Shown here piece after piece: positions 1 to 9,165 of a DNA stretch of 64,000 nt. The notes under the pieces were generated by a model that had not been told where the DNA came from, did no database searches, and saw nothing but the letters and a program-made list of their open reading frames with translations. The translations under genes and the position numbers were made by a program. The DNA is from Curtobacterium sp. UNCCL20 (lineage in GTDB: Bacteria; Actinomycetota; Actinomycetes; Actinomycetales; Microbacteriaceae), in contig NZ_FNKG01000002.1 of NCBI RefSeq assembly GCF_900101675.1, positions 19,005-83,004 on the forward strand. Direction: 5' to 3'. Position 1 is the first letter of the stretch, and each line of letters opens with the position of its first letter.

Positions 1-64
1 AACCCGGCACGGGGCCGCCGACGCTGCACCGGCTGGCAAGCGCGCACGGTGCGGAGCGCGATCT

Positions 65-124
65 GGAACCGCGCGATCCGGAACCGCGCGACCCGGAACC
101 GCGCGATCCGGAACCGCGCCTCCC
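65..124. repeat. 15-bp tandem repeat, four copies
   Basis: Four head-to-tail copies of a 15-bp unit (GGAACCGCGCGATCC) at 65-79, 80-94, 95-109 and 110-124. Copies 1 and 3 are identical, copy 2 differs at one base and copy 4 is degenerate. It lies just beyond the stop codon of the TetR gene, which is at 127. It has no dyad of terminator type and looks like a small VNTR. Confidence 0.85.
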
Positions 125-126
125 GG

Positions 127-717
127 CTATGCGGAGGGGACCGCCTGCGCGATCGCGAGCCGCGCGACCAGCTCGACGTGCTCGGCCATGTCGCGCGAGG
201 GGTCGTAGAGCCACTGGATCTGCATGCCGTCCGACACCGCGAGCAGGACGCTCGTCAGCTGCTCGGGGTCGACGTCGGCGCGGAGTCGCCCGTCCTCCTG
301 CATCACCCGGAAGTCGTCGGAGAGGTCGCGGCGACTGCGCTCGTAGCGCTCGCGGAAGTACTCGTGCGCCGGGTGCTCGGGGTCCGTCGCGGCCGCGGCG
401 GAGAGGTTCACGAACATCTGCACGAGCCCGGGGACCTCGGTGTTGTGGCGGACGATGGCGGCGAGGAGCGCGGCCGGGTCGTCAGCCTGCCAGTCGTGCG
501 CCAGGTCGAGCTCGTCGCGACGCCGGAGGATCTCGACCCAGAGCTCGTCCTTCGAGTCGAAGTAGTGCAGCAGCCCCGCCTGCGTCAGCTCGACCGCCTC
601 GGCGATGTCCTTGATGCTCGTGCGGCGGAAGCCCTGCTGTGCCACGAGGTCGAGCGCGACCGTGAGGATCTCCTCGCGCTTCGCGATGCCCTTCGCGTAC
701 GAACCCCGTCGTGCCAT
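127..717 (-). CDS. TetR/AcrR family transcriptional regulator
   Basis: A 196-residue repressor. The N-terminal TetR helix-turn-helix occupies roughly residues 12-60 (KREEILTVALDLVAQQGF, then TSIKDIAEAV and GLLHYFDSKDEL). The rest is a helical ligand-binding domain of TetR_C type. The ATG at 717 has a modest AGGG upstream. It is divergent from an MFS transporter and a GH3 beta-glucosidase. The intergenic region carries a dyad (CCAAAACC, 11-nt spacer, GGTTTTGG) at 747-773 that is well placed for binding by this protein. I infer a repressor of glycoside uptake and hydrolysis that also controls itself; the inducer is unknown. TetR assignment is secure. Confidence 0.92.
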   Translation of the reverse strand: MARRGSYAKGIAKREEILTVALDLVAQQGFRRTSIKDIAEAVELTQAGLLHYFDSKDELWVEILRRRDELDLAHDWQADDPAALLAAIVRHNTEVPGLVQMFVNLSAAAATDPEHPAHEYFRERYERSRRDLSDDFRVMQEDGRLRADVDPEQLTSVLLAVSDGMQIQWLYDPSRDMAEHVELVARLAIAQAVPSA

Positions 718-746
718 GGCAGGACCCTACCGTCCGGAAGAGCCCG

Positions 747-773
747 CCAAAACCTAGCCAGAGTTGGTTTTGG
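747..773. promoter_or_regulatory. Probable TetR operator between divergent genes
   Basis: Perfect 8-bp inverted repeat CCAAAACC (747-754) / GGTTTTGG (766-773) with an 11-nt spacer. It lies 30 bp from the TetR start and about 76 bp before the MFS start. It is the only AT-rich symmetric element in the intergenic region and the natural operator for the divergent TetR gene. Binding is inferred. Confidence 0.7.
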
Positions 774-848
774 TGGTACGGTTGCGGGAGCCGCCGACGA
801 AGGCGTGCGAGTCGCCGACGTCGGCGGCGAACCCGAGAAGAGGTTGCC

Positions 849-2117
849 GTGGCCAACGATGCCCTGACCGTCAACGACACCCCGACCGCGGTGGCTCCCA
901 CCGGTGGACGCGGTGCACCCCTCATGTACACGCTCGGCATGCCGATCGCGATGCTCGGCCTGTACATCGCGCTCCTGCCGCCGGTGCTCGTCGCCATGGC
1001 GCTCAAGGTCGCCGAGATCGCGCCCGACGACCAGGCGGGCGTGCTCGGGCTGGCGCTCGGCATCGGCGCGTTCGCCGCGATGGTCGCCAACCCCCTGGCC
1101 GGTCGCTTCAGCGATCGGACTGCTGGGAGGCTCGGCATGCGTCGTCCGTGGATCATCGGTGGCACCGTGGTCGGCTTCGCAGCCCTCGTGGTCGTCGCGA
1201 CGACGTCGTCCACCGTCGTGCTGGTGCTCGCGTGGGCGGTCGCGCAGATCGCCTACAACGCCACGATCGCGGCGCTCACCGCGGTCCTGCCGGACCACGT
1301 CACGAGGTCGCAGCGGGGTCGGGTCGCAGCGCTCCTCGGGCTGGCGCAGAACCTCGCGCTGGTCGGTGGCACGTTCCTCGTGCAGCTGTTCTCGACGTCG
1401 GCGACGCAGATGATCGTGCCCGGCGCCATCGGGTCGGCCGTCGTGGTCCTCTACGCACTGGTCTTCCGCGACCGCGTCCTGACGAACCGTCCGACCTCGC
1501 GTCTCGGCATCGGGCAGCTGTTCGGCTCGTTCGTGTTCAACCCCGTCAAGCACCCGGACCTCGGCTGGGCCTGGCTGACGCGCTTCATGATGGTCGCCGC
1601 GCAGTACACCGCGGTGAGCTACCTCACGTACTTCCTGCGCGACGACATCGGGGTGAACGCCTCGAACCTGGCGAACGCGGTGTTCCAGGGCACGCTGTGG
1701 AACGTCGTCGGCATCGTCCTCACGTCCCTCGTCGCCGGGTGGCTGTCCGACAAGCTCGGGCGGCGGAAGCTCTTCGTGGCGGTCGCCGGCATCGTCGGCG
1801 TGGTCGGCCTCGTGCTCATCGCGCTCGCACCGTCGCTCGGCATGGTGCTCGTCGGCGAGTTCGTGATGGGCGCAGGCATGGGCGTCTTCTACGCCGTCGA
1901 CCTGGCCCTCATCACCGACGTGCTGCCGTCCGACGAGGACAACGCGAAGGACCTCGGCGTCGTGAACATCGCGCAGGCCCTGCCGCAGTCGATCGTCCCC
2001 GCCGCCGCACCCGGCGTCATCGCGCTCACCGGTGGCTACCCCGGCTTCTTCATCACCGGCGCCGTCGTCGGGCTGCTCGGGATCGTGTCGGTCTCGCGCA
2101 TCCGCGGCGTGCGCTGA
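849..2117 (+). CDS. MFS transporter, probable glycoside/sugar importer
   Basis: A 422-residue major facilitator superfamily protein. Hydrophobic segments run throughout from about residue 25 (PLMYTLGMPIAMLGLYIALL). The loop after TM2 has an MFS-like basic motif (NPLAGRFSDRTAGRLGMRRP), and a second half follows with WLSDKLGRRKLF. I chose the GTG at 849, preceded by GAAGAGG at 838-843. The reading frame extends upstream to 711, but that stretch is an Arg-rich non-coding translation that would overlap the operator. It is followed 36 nt later by a GH3 beta-glucosidase, so import of a beta-glucoside or oligosaccharide is likely. The substrate is inferred from context only. Confidence 0.88.
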   Translation: MANDALTVNDTPTAVAPTGGRGAPLMYTLGMPIAMLGLYIALLPPVLVAMALKVAEIAPDDQAGVLGLALGIGAFAAMVANPLAGRFSDRTAGRLGMRRPWIIGGTVVGFAALVVVATTSSTVVLVLAWAVAQIAYNATIAALTAVLPDHVTRSQRGRVAALLGLAQNLALVGGTFLVQLFSTSATQMIVPGAIGSAVVVLYALVFRDRVLTNRPTSRLGIGQLFGSFVFNPVKHPDLGWAWLTRFMMVAAQYTAVSYLTYFLRDDIGVNASNLANAVFQGTLWNVVGIVLTSLVAGWLSDKLGRRKLFVAVAGIVGVVGLVLIALAPSLGMVLVGEFVMGAGMGVFYAVDLALITDVLPSDEDNAKDLGVVNIAQALPQSIVPAAAPGVIALTGGYPGFFITGAVVGLLGIVSVSRIRGVR

Positions 2118-2153
2118 CGACCTGCTCCGGCTCTGAACGAAAGGACCCGTCCC

Positions 2154-4631
2154 GTGACTTCCACGAACGACGTGACCACTGCCTCCAGTCCGTCCCCGCT
2201 GGGTGAGCGCATCGACGCGCTCGTCGACCAGCTGACCGTCGACGAGAAGGTGCAGCTGCTCACCGGGCGGGACTTCTGGACCACCTGGCCGATCGAGAAG
2301 ATCGGGCTGCGGCGCATCCTGATGTCGGACGGACCCTCCGGGGTCCGTGGTGAGGTGTGGGACGAGCGCGACCCGTCCCTGAACCTGCCGTCGGCGACCG
2401 CGCTGAGCGCGTCGTGGGACCGTGCGATCGCGAAGCGCTACGGCGCGGCGGCGGCCGTCGAGGCCCGCCGCAAGGGCGTCGACGTCGTCCTCGGCCCGAC
2501 CATCAACCTGCACCGCTCGCCGCTCGGCGGACGGCACTTCGAGGCCTTCAGCGAGGACCCGGTGCTCACCGGTGACCTGGCGGCGTCGTACGTCGAGGGC
2601 GTGCAGGAGAACGGCGTCGCCGCCACGCCGAAGCACTACATCGCGAACGACTACGAGACCGACCGGTTCACCGCGTCGACCGAGGTGTCCGAGCGGGCCC
2701 TGCGCGAGCTGTACCTGCTCGCGTTCGAGAAGGCCGTGACCGAGGCGCACGCCTGGGCGATCATGTCCTCGTACAACGCGATCAACGGCGTGACGGCCTC
2801 GGAGAACGACCTCCTCGAGACGCCGCTCAACTCGGAGTGGGGCTTCGACGGCATCGTCGTGTCCGACTGGACCGGAGTCCGTTCGGTCGACTCAGCGAAG
2901 GCCTCGCAGGACGTCGCGATGCCCGGACCGAACCAGTGGTGGAGCGAGGGTCCGCTGCTCGCCGCCGTGCAGTCCGGAGACGTGCCGATCGAGTCGATCG
3001 ACCGCAAGGTCCGCCGCATCCTGACCCTCGCCGCCCGCGTCGGCGCACTCGAGGGCTTCGAGCCGGTGGCCGCACAGCCGGTGCACGTCGAGGACGGCGT
3101 CGCCTTCGTCCGCGAGGCCGAGGCCGAGGGCACCGTCCTGGTCCGCAACACCGGCATCCTGCCGCTCGACGCGCCCGCCGTCTCCCGCATCGCCGTCATC
3201 GGCCACAACGCCGACCAGGCCCGCACGCAGGGCGGTGGCTCGGCCACGGTCGTGCCGGTTTCGGTCGTGTCACCCCTCGGCGGTGTCCGCGCCGCGTTCC
3301 CGGGCGCGACGGTCGACTACTCCATCGGCGCCGTCGTGCAGGAGGGCATCGCGGAGTTCCCGCTGTCCACCATCACGAACCCGGCGACCGGGGAGCCCGG
3401 CGCTCGTGTCGCCTTCGTCAAGGACGGCGAGCAACTGTACGTCGAGGACCGCCGTGCCACCGCGCTGTTCTGGTTCGGCGGAGACGCCCCGACGCGCGAG
3501 GCCGACCGGCTCGACATCACCACGACGTACACGGCGGAGTCCACCGGCACCGCGCGGATCGGCATCGGTGCGGCCGGACGGTCGCGCATGTGGATCGACG
3601 GCGAGCTGGTGCTCGACGAGGACGTGCCGTTCGAGGGCGACCAGCTCGGCGCCGCGTTCCTCAACCCGCCGGCACGGTCCGTGCCGGTGGACGTGACGGC
3701 CGGGCAGGAGGTCGCGATCCGCATCGAGTACGACGTCATCCAGGACGAGACGCTCGGCGGGGTGCTGGCCTACCAGTTCGGCACCGAGCCGTCGGACGAG
3801 GACCCGTCGGTCCTCATCGACGCAGCCGTCTCGACGGCGACCGGCGCGGACGTCGCGGTCGTCGTGGTCGGCACCAACTCGAAGGTCGAGTCCGAGGGGT
3901 ACGACCGGTCGTCGCTCGCGCTGCCCGGGCACCAGGACGACCTCGTCCGCGCGGTCGCCGCAGCCAACCCGAACACCATCGTCGTCGTCAACGCCGGGTC
4001 GCCGGTCGAGATGCCGTGGCGGGACGACGTCGCCGCGGTCCTGCTCACCTGGTTCGGCGGCCAGGAGTACGGCAACGCGCTCGCCGACGTGCTGACCGGC
4101 GCGCGTGAGCCGGGCGGACGCCTCCCCACCACCTGGCCGGCGGCGATGGCCGACGTCCCCGTCCTCGACGTCACGCCGGTCGACGGCAGGGTCGCCTACG
4201 ACGAGGGCGTGCACATCGGCTACCGGGCCTGGCTCCGTGCCGGGACCGAGCCGGCGTACCCGTTCGGGCACGGCCTCGGGTACACGAGCTGGACGATCGA
4301 CGGCGTCGCGGCGACCCCGACCGTGTCCGAGGGGGACGCCGTCATCGTCACGGCGACCGTCGCGAACACCGGCGACCGTGCCGGCAAGCACGTCGTGCAG
4401 GTGTACGCCTCGCGTGCCGAGTCCGCGGTGGACCGGCCGGTGCGGTGGCTCGTCGGGTTCGCTCCGGTGCGTCTCGGTGCGGGGGAGTCGACCGAGGTGT
4501 CGATCGAGGTGCCGGCCCGGGCGTTCGCGCACTGGGACGGTGCCTGGGCCTACGAGCCGGGCGTCTTCACCCTGCACGTCGGGGCGTCGGTGGCGGAGGA
4601 GTCGGGTTCGGTGCCCCTCGAACTGAGGTGA
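2154..4631 (+). CDS. Glycoside hydrolase family 3 beta-glucosidase with inserted PA14 domain
   Basis: An 825-residue protein with no signal peptide, so probably cytoplasmic. The N-terminal GH3 barrel covers about residues 18-310; the nucleophile is Asp238 in VVSDW. The GH3 C-terminal domain starts near 325 and is split by a PA14 module (about 417-530), then resumes to about 700 with the usual acid/base region (VESEGYDR, near residue 580). A fibronectin III-like domain (about 735-815) closes the protein. This is the architecture of PA14-type beta-glucosidases, where PA14 shapes the pocket. The GTG start at 2154 has CGAAAGGA 8 nt upstream. It forms an operon with the MFS gene and probably cleaves the imported glycoside. 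The exact substrate cannot be read from sequence. Confidence 0.93.
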   Translation: MTSTNDVTTASSPSPLGERIDALVDQLTVDEKVQLLTGRDFWTTWPIEKIGLRRILMSDGPSGVRGEVWDERDPSLNLPSATALSASWDRAIAKRYGAAAAVEARRKGVDVVLGPTINLHRSPLGGRHFEAFSEDPVLTGDLAASYVEGVQENGVAATPKHYIANDYETDRFTASTEVSERALRELYLLAFEKAVTEAHAWAIMSSYNAINGVTASENDLLETPLNSEWGFDGIVVSDWTGVRSVDSAKASQDVAMPGPNQWWSEGPLLAAVQSGDVPIESIDRKVRRILTLAARVGALEGFEPVAAQPVHVEDGVAFVREAEAEGTVLVRNTGILPLDAPAVSRIAVIGHNADQARTQGGGSATVVPVSVVSPLGGVRAAFPGATVDYSIGAVVQEGIAEFPLSTITNPATGEPGARVAFVKDGEQLYVEDRRATALFWFGGDAPTREADRLDITTTYTAESTGTARIGIGAAGRSRMWIDGELVLDEDVPFEGDQLGAAFLNPPARSVPVDVTAGQEVAIRIEYDVIQDETLGGVLAYQFGTEPSDEDPSVLIDAAVSTATGADVAVVVVGTNSKVESEGYDRSSLALPGHQDDLVRAVAAANPNTIVVVNAGSPVEMPWRDDVAAVLLTWFGGQEYGNALADVLTGAREPGGRLPTTWPAAMADVPVLDVTPVDGRVAYDEGVHIGYRAWLRAGTEPAYPFGHGLGYTSWTIDGVAATPTVSEGDAVIVTATVANTGDRAGKHVVQVYASRAESAVDRPVRWLVGFAPVRLGAGESTEVSIEVPARAFAHWDGAWAYEPGVFTLHVGASVAEESGSVPLELR

Positions 4632-4787
4632 ATCGTCCCATTTCCGCGCAGGCCTGATGTTCATTCAGTAGCATCTACGTGCGCCAGGCGGCTGGTTACC
4701 GTCGGCGCACGCACCGAGAACGGGGTGCCCCGTGCGACACGGCCTCCTGATCCGGTCGATGGAGCCCTGGTGCCCCTGGTGCGTTCA

Positions 4788-4821
4788 GAATGCGTCCCCG
4801 CGTCCGCGCGGGGGCGCATTC
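4788..4821. terminator. Strong hairpin, probable terminator of the beta-glucosidase operon
   Basis: A 15-bp stem (4788-4802 with 4807-4821, one G-T wobble) closed by a 4-nt loop, 157 bp after the GH3 stop. No clear T tract follows. Its symmetry and position between convergent genes fit a bidirectional terminator or an mRNA 3' end stabiliser. Confidence 0.6.
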
Positions 4822-4913
4822 GTCTTCCCGGGGCGGATCCGAGTTTGCGGCGGGTCAAGCGATTGACTTCTTGCAGCACTGGAAAAACGGGTGATCGATC
4901 GTCAGGTTTACGG

Positions 4914-4990
4914 TCCCTGATCCGCAATCTGGTGTGACAAACCGGACGGTAGGTGGAACGATGGGTGCACCATCCCGTGCGGATCAGGGA
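4914..4990. repeat. 13-bp inverted repeat, 51-bp spacer
   Basis: TCCCTGATCCGCA at 4914-4926 is repeated exactly in inverse at 4978-4990. The spacer contains a perfect 8-bp palindrome GGTGCACC at 4964-4971. It resembles the ends of a very small element or a cruciform-forming site. No ORF lies between the arms and no flanking target duplication was recognised. Confidence 0.6.
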
Positions 4991-5116
4991 CGAGATGGTC
5001 ATCCGGCCGGGCTCCCGAGCGCCTCACCACCCTCGGTGCGGGCCCGCCGGATGCCTGTTCCGCCCGTGCTGGGCTGCGGTGCTGCGTGCTGCCGTTTTCT
5101 GGCGGTGTGGCGCTCG

Positions 5117-6133
5117 TCAGCGGTCGCGGACAGCCGGCGCGATCTCCTCGGCGACGATGCGCAGGATCCGCTCGTGCGACGCCGCGTCGCCGTTCGCCGG
5201 CAGGGTGATGACGAGCTCGTCGGTCGCCCGGACGGCAGGGTCGGCGAGCAGCGCGTCGACGATCGCTGACGGCTCCCCGGAGAGCACCGTGCTGAACCGG
5301 AACGGCGGTGTGCCGGAGAGCGGGCGTCCCTCGTCGTCCATCCCGCTCGCGTACCCGGTGAGGAACTCCTCGTGGACGGCACGGTCGTGGTCGTCGAGCA
5401 GCGGGACGACGATCCGGCCCACAGCGACCTTCGGTGTGCGGTCCGGGTGGAGCTCGGCGAAGCGGTCGCGGTACGCGGCGATCTGGTCGGCCTGCGCCTC
5501 GGCGAACGGCGCACCGGTGTCCTCGGTGTTGAGGGTCGAGCAGTGCAGCAGCAGCCCCTTCTCGGCCGTCCGCACCGCGGTCCCCATGCTCCCGCCACCC
5601 CACCACACACGGTTCCGGAGCGCCGGACTGAGCGGCTGCAGGGTGAGGTCTGCGCCGGCCGGGATGCTCTCGTACCCCTTGCCCGCGCTGCCGAGCGGGT
5701 CGCCCTGCAGCACCTCGAGCAGGCGGGCCGCGCGGGCCTCGGCCTCGTCGCGGAAGCTGCGCTCGGACCCACCGAACACCGGGTCGAGGATCGGGCCGTA
5801 CCCGGCGATGCCCGTGCTGATGCCGAGCTGCACACGGCCGCCGCTCAGCAGGTCCACGGTGCTGGCGTCCTCGGCGAGCCGCACGGGGTCCTCGTAGCGC
5901 ATGCCGAGGACGGCGGTGCCGAACCCGATCGTGCGCGTGCGCTGGGCCGCGGCGGCGAAGAAGGTCATCGGACTCGTGAGGAACGGCTCGAAGTGTCGCC
6001 CGCGCACCCACCCGGTGCCGTAGCCGAGGGCCTCGGCGGTCTCGAACAGCCGCAGGCCGTCCTCGAGGGCCGCAGCCGCCCCCGCGGTGCCGCCGTGGTT
6101 CGGGACGAAGGAGAGGAAGCCGAGTTCGCGCAC
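5117..6133 (-). CDS. LLM class flavin-dependent oxidoreductase
   Basis: 338 residues of the bacterial luciferase-like monooxygenase fold (LLM, F420 or FMN dependent). Typical features are the start MRELGFLSFVPN, a TIGFGTAVLGMRYEDPVRLAED segment near residues 80-105 and LLSGGRVQLGISTG near 110-125. These belong to the family's cofactor-binding strands. It uses the ATG at 6133 and is divergent from the helicase gene with only 62 bp between them. The substrate is unknown. The family assignment is firm; the choice between F420 and FMN is not resolved by sequence. Confidence 0.88.
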   Translation of the reverse strand: MRELGFLSFVPNHGGTAGAAAALEDGLRLFETAEALGYGTGWVRGRHFEPFLTSPMTFFAAAAQRTRTIGFGTAVLGMRYEDPVRLAEDASTVDLLSGGRVQLGISTGIAGYGPILDPVFGGSERSFRDEAEARAARLLEVLQGDPLGSAGKGYESIPAGADLTLQPLSPALRNRVWWGGGSMGTAVRTAEKGLLLHCSTLNTEDTGAPFAEAQADQIAAYRDRFAELHPDRTPKVAVGRIVVPLLDDHDRAVHEEFLTGYASGMDDEGRPLSGTPPFRFSTVLSGEPSAIVDALLADPAVRATDELVITLPANGDAASHERILRIVAEEIAPAVRDR

Positions 6134-6195
6134 GACGCGAGTCTATGCGCGTGTATCGAGCCGTGCCTCCAGTCCCGCCCTGGGAGGATGGGGAC

Positions 6196-8766
6196 ATGAC
6201 CGACACCACCACCGCTGCCCCGCTCGTCGCCGCACTGCCGGCGGCCGTCGGCGGTGTCGTCGACCCGGACGCCGTCTACCAGGCGTTCGCCGACTGGGCG
6301 GAGGAGGGCGGGCGTCCCCTCTACCCGGCGCAGGACGAAGCGCTCATCGAGCTCGTCTCCGGTGCCAACGTCGTGCTGAGCACCCCGACCGGCACCGGCA
6401 AGTCACTCGTCGCCGCCGGAGCGCACTTCGCGGCGCTCGCCGAGGGCAAGCGCAGCTACTACACTGCGCCGATCAAGGCGCTCGTCTCCGAGAAGTTCTT
6501 CCAGCTCGTCGACCTGTTCGGCGCCCAGAACGTCGGCATGGTCACCGGCGACTCCAGCGTCAACGCCGACGCTCCGATCGTCTGCTGCACCGCCGAGATC
6601 CTCGCCAACCTGGCGCTCCGGCAGGGCCCGGACGCCGAGGTCGACGTCGTCGTGATGGACGAGTTCCACTTCTACGGCGACCCCGACCGGGGCTGGGCGT
6701 GGCAGGTGCCGCTCCTCGTGCTCGAACGGGCGCAGTTCCTGCTCATGTCGGCCACCCTCGGCGACGTCACGACCATCGCCGACGACCTGTCCCGCCGCAC
6801 GGGACGGCCGACGGCGCGGGTCACGGGTGTCTCGCGGCCGGTGCCGCTCGAGTACGAGTACGTGATGACGCCCGTCCAGGAGACGGTGGAGCGCCTGCTC
6901 GAGGAGGGCAAGGCACCGATCTACATCGTGCACTTCGCCCAGGCCGCCGCGCTCGAACGGGCGCAGTCGCTCATGTCGGCGAAGGTCGCGTCCCGCGAGC
7001 GTCGTGACGAGATCGCCGCCGCCATCGCCGGGTTCCGGTTCAGCGCCGGGTTCGGGCAGACCCTGTCACGGCTCATCCGGGCGGGCATCGGCGTCCACCA
7101 CGCCGGGATGCTGCCGAAGTACCGGCGGCTCGTCGAACAGCTCGCCCAGCGCGGACTGCTGCCCGTCATCTGCGGCACCGACACCCTCGGCGTCGGCATC
7201 AACGTGCCGATCCGTTCCGTGCTGTTCACCGGGCTCACGAAGTTCGACGGCACGAAGATGCGCCAGCTCTCCGCACGCGAGTTCCACCAGATCGCCGGCC
7301 GCGCCGGACGCGCCGGGTACGACACCGCGGGCGACGTGGTCGCCGAGGCACCAGAGCACGACATCGAGAACGCCCGAGCCGTCGCCAAGGCCGGTGACGA
7401 CCCCAAGAAGAAGAACAAGATCAAGCGGAAGAAGGCGCCCGAGGGCTTCGTGTCCTGGGGGCAGGCGTCGTTCGAGCGGCTCATCGCCGCCGAACCCGAG
7501 CCGATGGTGTCCCGGATGAAGGTCACGCACGCCATGGTGCTGTCGGTCGTGGCCCGCGGCGGCGACGCCTTCTCGTCGGTGCGGGCCCTGGTCTTCGAGA
7601 ACCACGAACCGCGCGCGCGGCAGCTCGCGATGGCCCGGCGGGCGCTCGTGATCGCCCGGACGCTCATCAACGCCCGGGTGATCGAGAAGGTCGACGGCGA
7701 GTACCGGCTGACCGTCGACATCGCACCGAACTTCGCGCTCAACCAGCCGCTGTCGCCGTTCGCGCTCGCCGCGTTCGAACTGCTCGACCCGTCTTCTCCC
7801 ACCTATGCGCTCGACATGGTCTCCATCGTCGAGGCCACCCTCGACGACCCGCGGGCGATCCTGTCGCAGCAGCAGTTCAAGGAGCGTGGCGAGGCCGTCG
7901 CCCGGATGAAGCAGGAGGGGATCGAGTACGACGAGCGGATGGAGCTGCTCGAGGAGGTCACGTGGCCTCGCCCGCTGGCCGAGCTGTTGGAGGCGGCGTA
8001 CGAGGCCTACGCGGCGGAGCAGCCGTGGGTCCTCGACTTCCAGCTCTCCCCGAAGGCCGTCGTCCGGGACATGTACGAACGCGCGATGACCTTCGGCGAC
8101 TTCGTGCGGTTCTACCAGCTCACCCGCTCCGAGGGCCTCGTGCTCCGCTACCTGTCCGACGCGTACCGCACGATGCGGCAGACCATCACCGAGGAACAGC
8201 GGACCCAGGAACTCGACGACCTGATCGAGTGGCTGGGCGAGGTCGTCAAGCAGACCGACTCCTCGCTCGTCGACGAGTGGGAGGCGCTGCTCAACGGCGA
8301 CGTCCTGCTGGCCTCCGAGGAGCACGAGGAGATCTCGCCACCGCAGCCCGCACGACTCACCGGCAACCCGCGGGCGTTCCGGGTGCTCGTGCGCAACGCC
8401 CTGTTCCAGCGGGTGCTGCTCGCTGCCGACGACAACGTCGAGGGGCTCGGGATGCTCGACGCCCAGGACGGGTTCGACCGGTCTGCGTGGGACAACGTGC
8501 TCGAGGAGTACTACGACGAGCACGACACCGTCGGGACGGACGCCGACGCCCGATCGATGCAGTACCTCGTGCTCGACGAGACCGGCGCGACCTCGACCCC
8601 GCGGGTGTGGCGTGCCCGGCAGATCTTCGCGGACCCCGAGGGCGACAAGGACTTCGGCTTCTCCGCGACGATCGACCTCGATGCGTCGGACGAAGCGGGC
8701 GAGGCCGTCGTGCGGGTCACCGAGATCGGCCGGTTCGACGGGTGGTCGGACGTCGACGTCGACTGA
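6196..8766 (+). CDS. DEAD/DEAH-box RNA helicase with DUF3516 C-terminal domain
   Basis: An 856-residue helicase. Walker A is STPTGTGKS at about residues 62-70, motif II is a DEFH variant near 154-157, motif III is SAT near 185 and motif VI is HQIAGRAGRAGYD near 370. A lysine-rich linker (KKKNKIKRKKA) follows, then a long helical C-terminal region of the DUF3516 type that accompanies this actinobacterial helicase family. I took the ATG at 6196, preceded by GGGAGGATGGGG, over an in-frame start 51 nt upstream. A role in RNA processing or turnover is inferred from its Ski2-like relatives. Confidence 0.92.
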   Translation: MTDTTTAAPLVAALPAAVGGVVDPDAVYQAFADWAEEGGRPLYPAQDEALIELVSGANVVLSTPTGTGKSLVAAGAHFAALAEGKRSYYTAPIKALVSEKFFQLVDLFGAQNVGMVTGDSSVNADAPIVCCTAEILANLALRQGPDAEVDVVVMDEFHFYGDPDRGWAWQVPLLVLERAQFLLMSATLGDVTTIADDLSRRTGRPTARVTGVSRPVPLEYEYVMTPVQETVERLLEEGKAPIYIVHFAQAAALERAQSLMSAKVASRERRDEIAAAIAGFRFSAGFGQTLSRLIRAGIGVHHAGMLPKYRRLVEQLAQRGLLPVICGTDTLGVGINVPIRSVLFTGLTKFDGTKMRQLSAREFHQIAGRAGRAGYDTAGDVVAEAPEHDIENARAVAKAGDDPKKKNKIKRKKAPEGFVSWGQASFERLIAAEPEPMVSRMKVTHAMVLSVVARGGDAFSSVRALVFENHEPRARQLAMARRALVIARTLINARVIEKVDGEYRLTVDIAPNFALNQPLSPFALAAFELLDPSSPTYALDMVSIVEATLDDPRAILSQQQFKERGEAVARMKQEGIEYDERMELLEEVTWPRPLAELLEAAYEAYAAEQPWVLDFQLSPKAVVRDMYERAMTFGDFVRFYQLTRSEGLVLRYLSDAYRTMRQTITEEQRTQELDDLIEWLGEVVKQTDSSLVDEWEALLNGDVLLASEEHEEISPPQPARLTGNPRAFRVLVRNALFQRVLLAADDNVEGLGMLDAQDGFDRSAWDNVLEEYYDEHDTVGTDADARSMQYLVLDETGATSTPRVWRARQIFADPEGDKDFGFSATIDLDASDEAGEAVVRVTEIGRFDGWSDVDVD

Positions 8767-8899
8767 CGCGGTCGTGGTGGCTGCGCCGTGCGGTCGCGGC
8801 GTCGTCACCTCGGCTCGGAACGGTGACACCGGCGAGCGGGTAGGTTCGGCGCCAGCCCTGAGCCGACCGGCCCGGGACCACCCCGAGAGGACCCCACCC

Positions 8900-9151
8900 G
8901 TGCGCATCGGATCGAGCATCGCCCTGATCGTCATCGGCGCCATCGTGGCGTTCGCCCTGAACATCCAGCTCGCCGGCGTCGACCTGCGGCTGATCGGGTA
9001 CATCCTGATGGCGGCCGGCGTCGTGCTGCTCATCATCAGCCTGGCCGTTGCATTCGGTGGACGCCGGACGACGACCACCACACGCTCAGGCGTCGACCCG
9101 GCTTCGGGCGAGCAGATCACGCGCCAGGACCGGCGCGACGGGACGTACTGA
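8900..9151 (+). CDS. Small membrane protein, DUF6458-like
   Basis: 83 residues with two transmembrane helices (about 5-25 and 31-52) joined by a short polar turn. A charged cytoplasmic-type tail follows, containing RRTTTTTRSG and ending RQDRRDGTY. The GTG start at 8900 has GAGAGGA 8 nt upstream. It matches the pattern of small actinobacterial DUF6458 proteins (MRIGSSIALIVIGAIVAFA start). The function is unknown. It runs convergent with RNase HI. Confidence 0.82.
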   Translation: MRIGSSIALIVIGAIVAFALNIQLAGVDLRLIGYILMAAGVVLLIISLAVAFGGRRTTTTTRSGVDPASGEQITRQDRRDGTY

Positions 9152-9165
9152 CGCCCGAGGACGGG

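Larger units (their letters stand above)
4632..5116. other. Intergenic region between convergent genes, with two inverted repeats
   Basis: There is no convincing gene in these 485 bp. They hold a strong hairpin at 4788-4821 and a long-range 13-bp inverted repeat (4914-4926 / 4978-4990). Between the two lies a comparatively AT-rich stretch at about 4855-4950. The open frames here have atypical codon use for the neighbourhood. Confidence 0.6.

Noticed and set aside
585..2750. 721-codon open frame on the minus strand over the MFS and GH3 genes
   Set aside because: It reads mostly Arg, Gly, Asp and His, the typical antisense frame of a high-GC gene. The plus-strand products are clear family members with proper starts.
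4661..5002. Minus-strand ORF of 113 codons in the GH3/LLM gap
   Set aside because: It spans the strong hairpin, has no Shine-Dalgarno, and its composition is unlike neighbouring genes.
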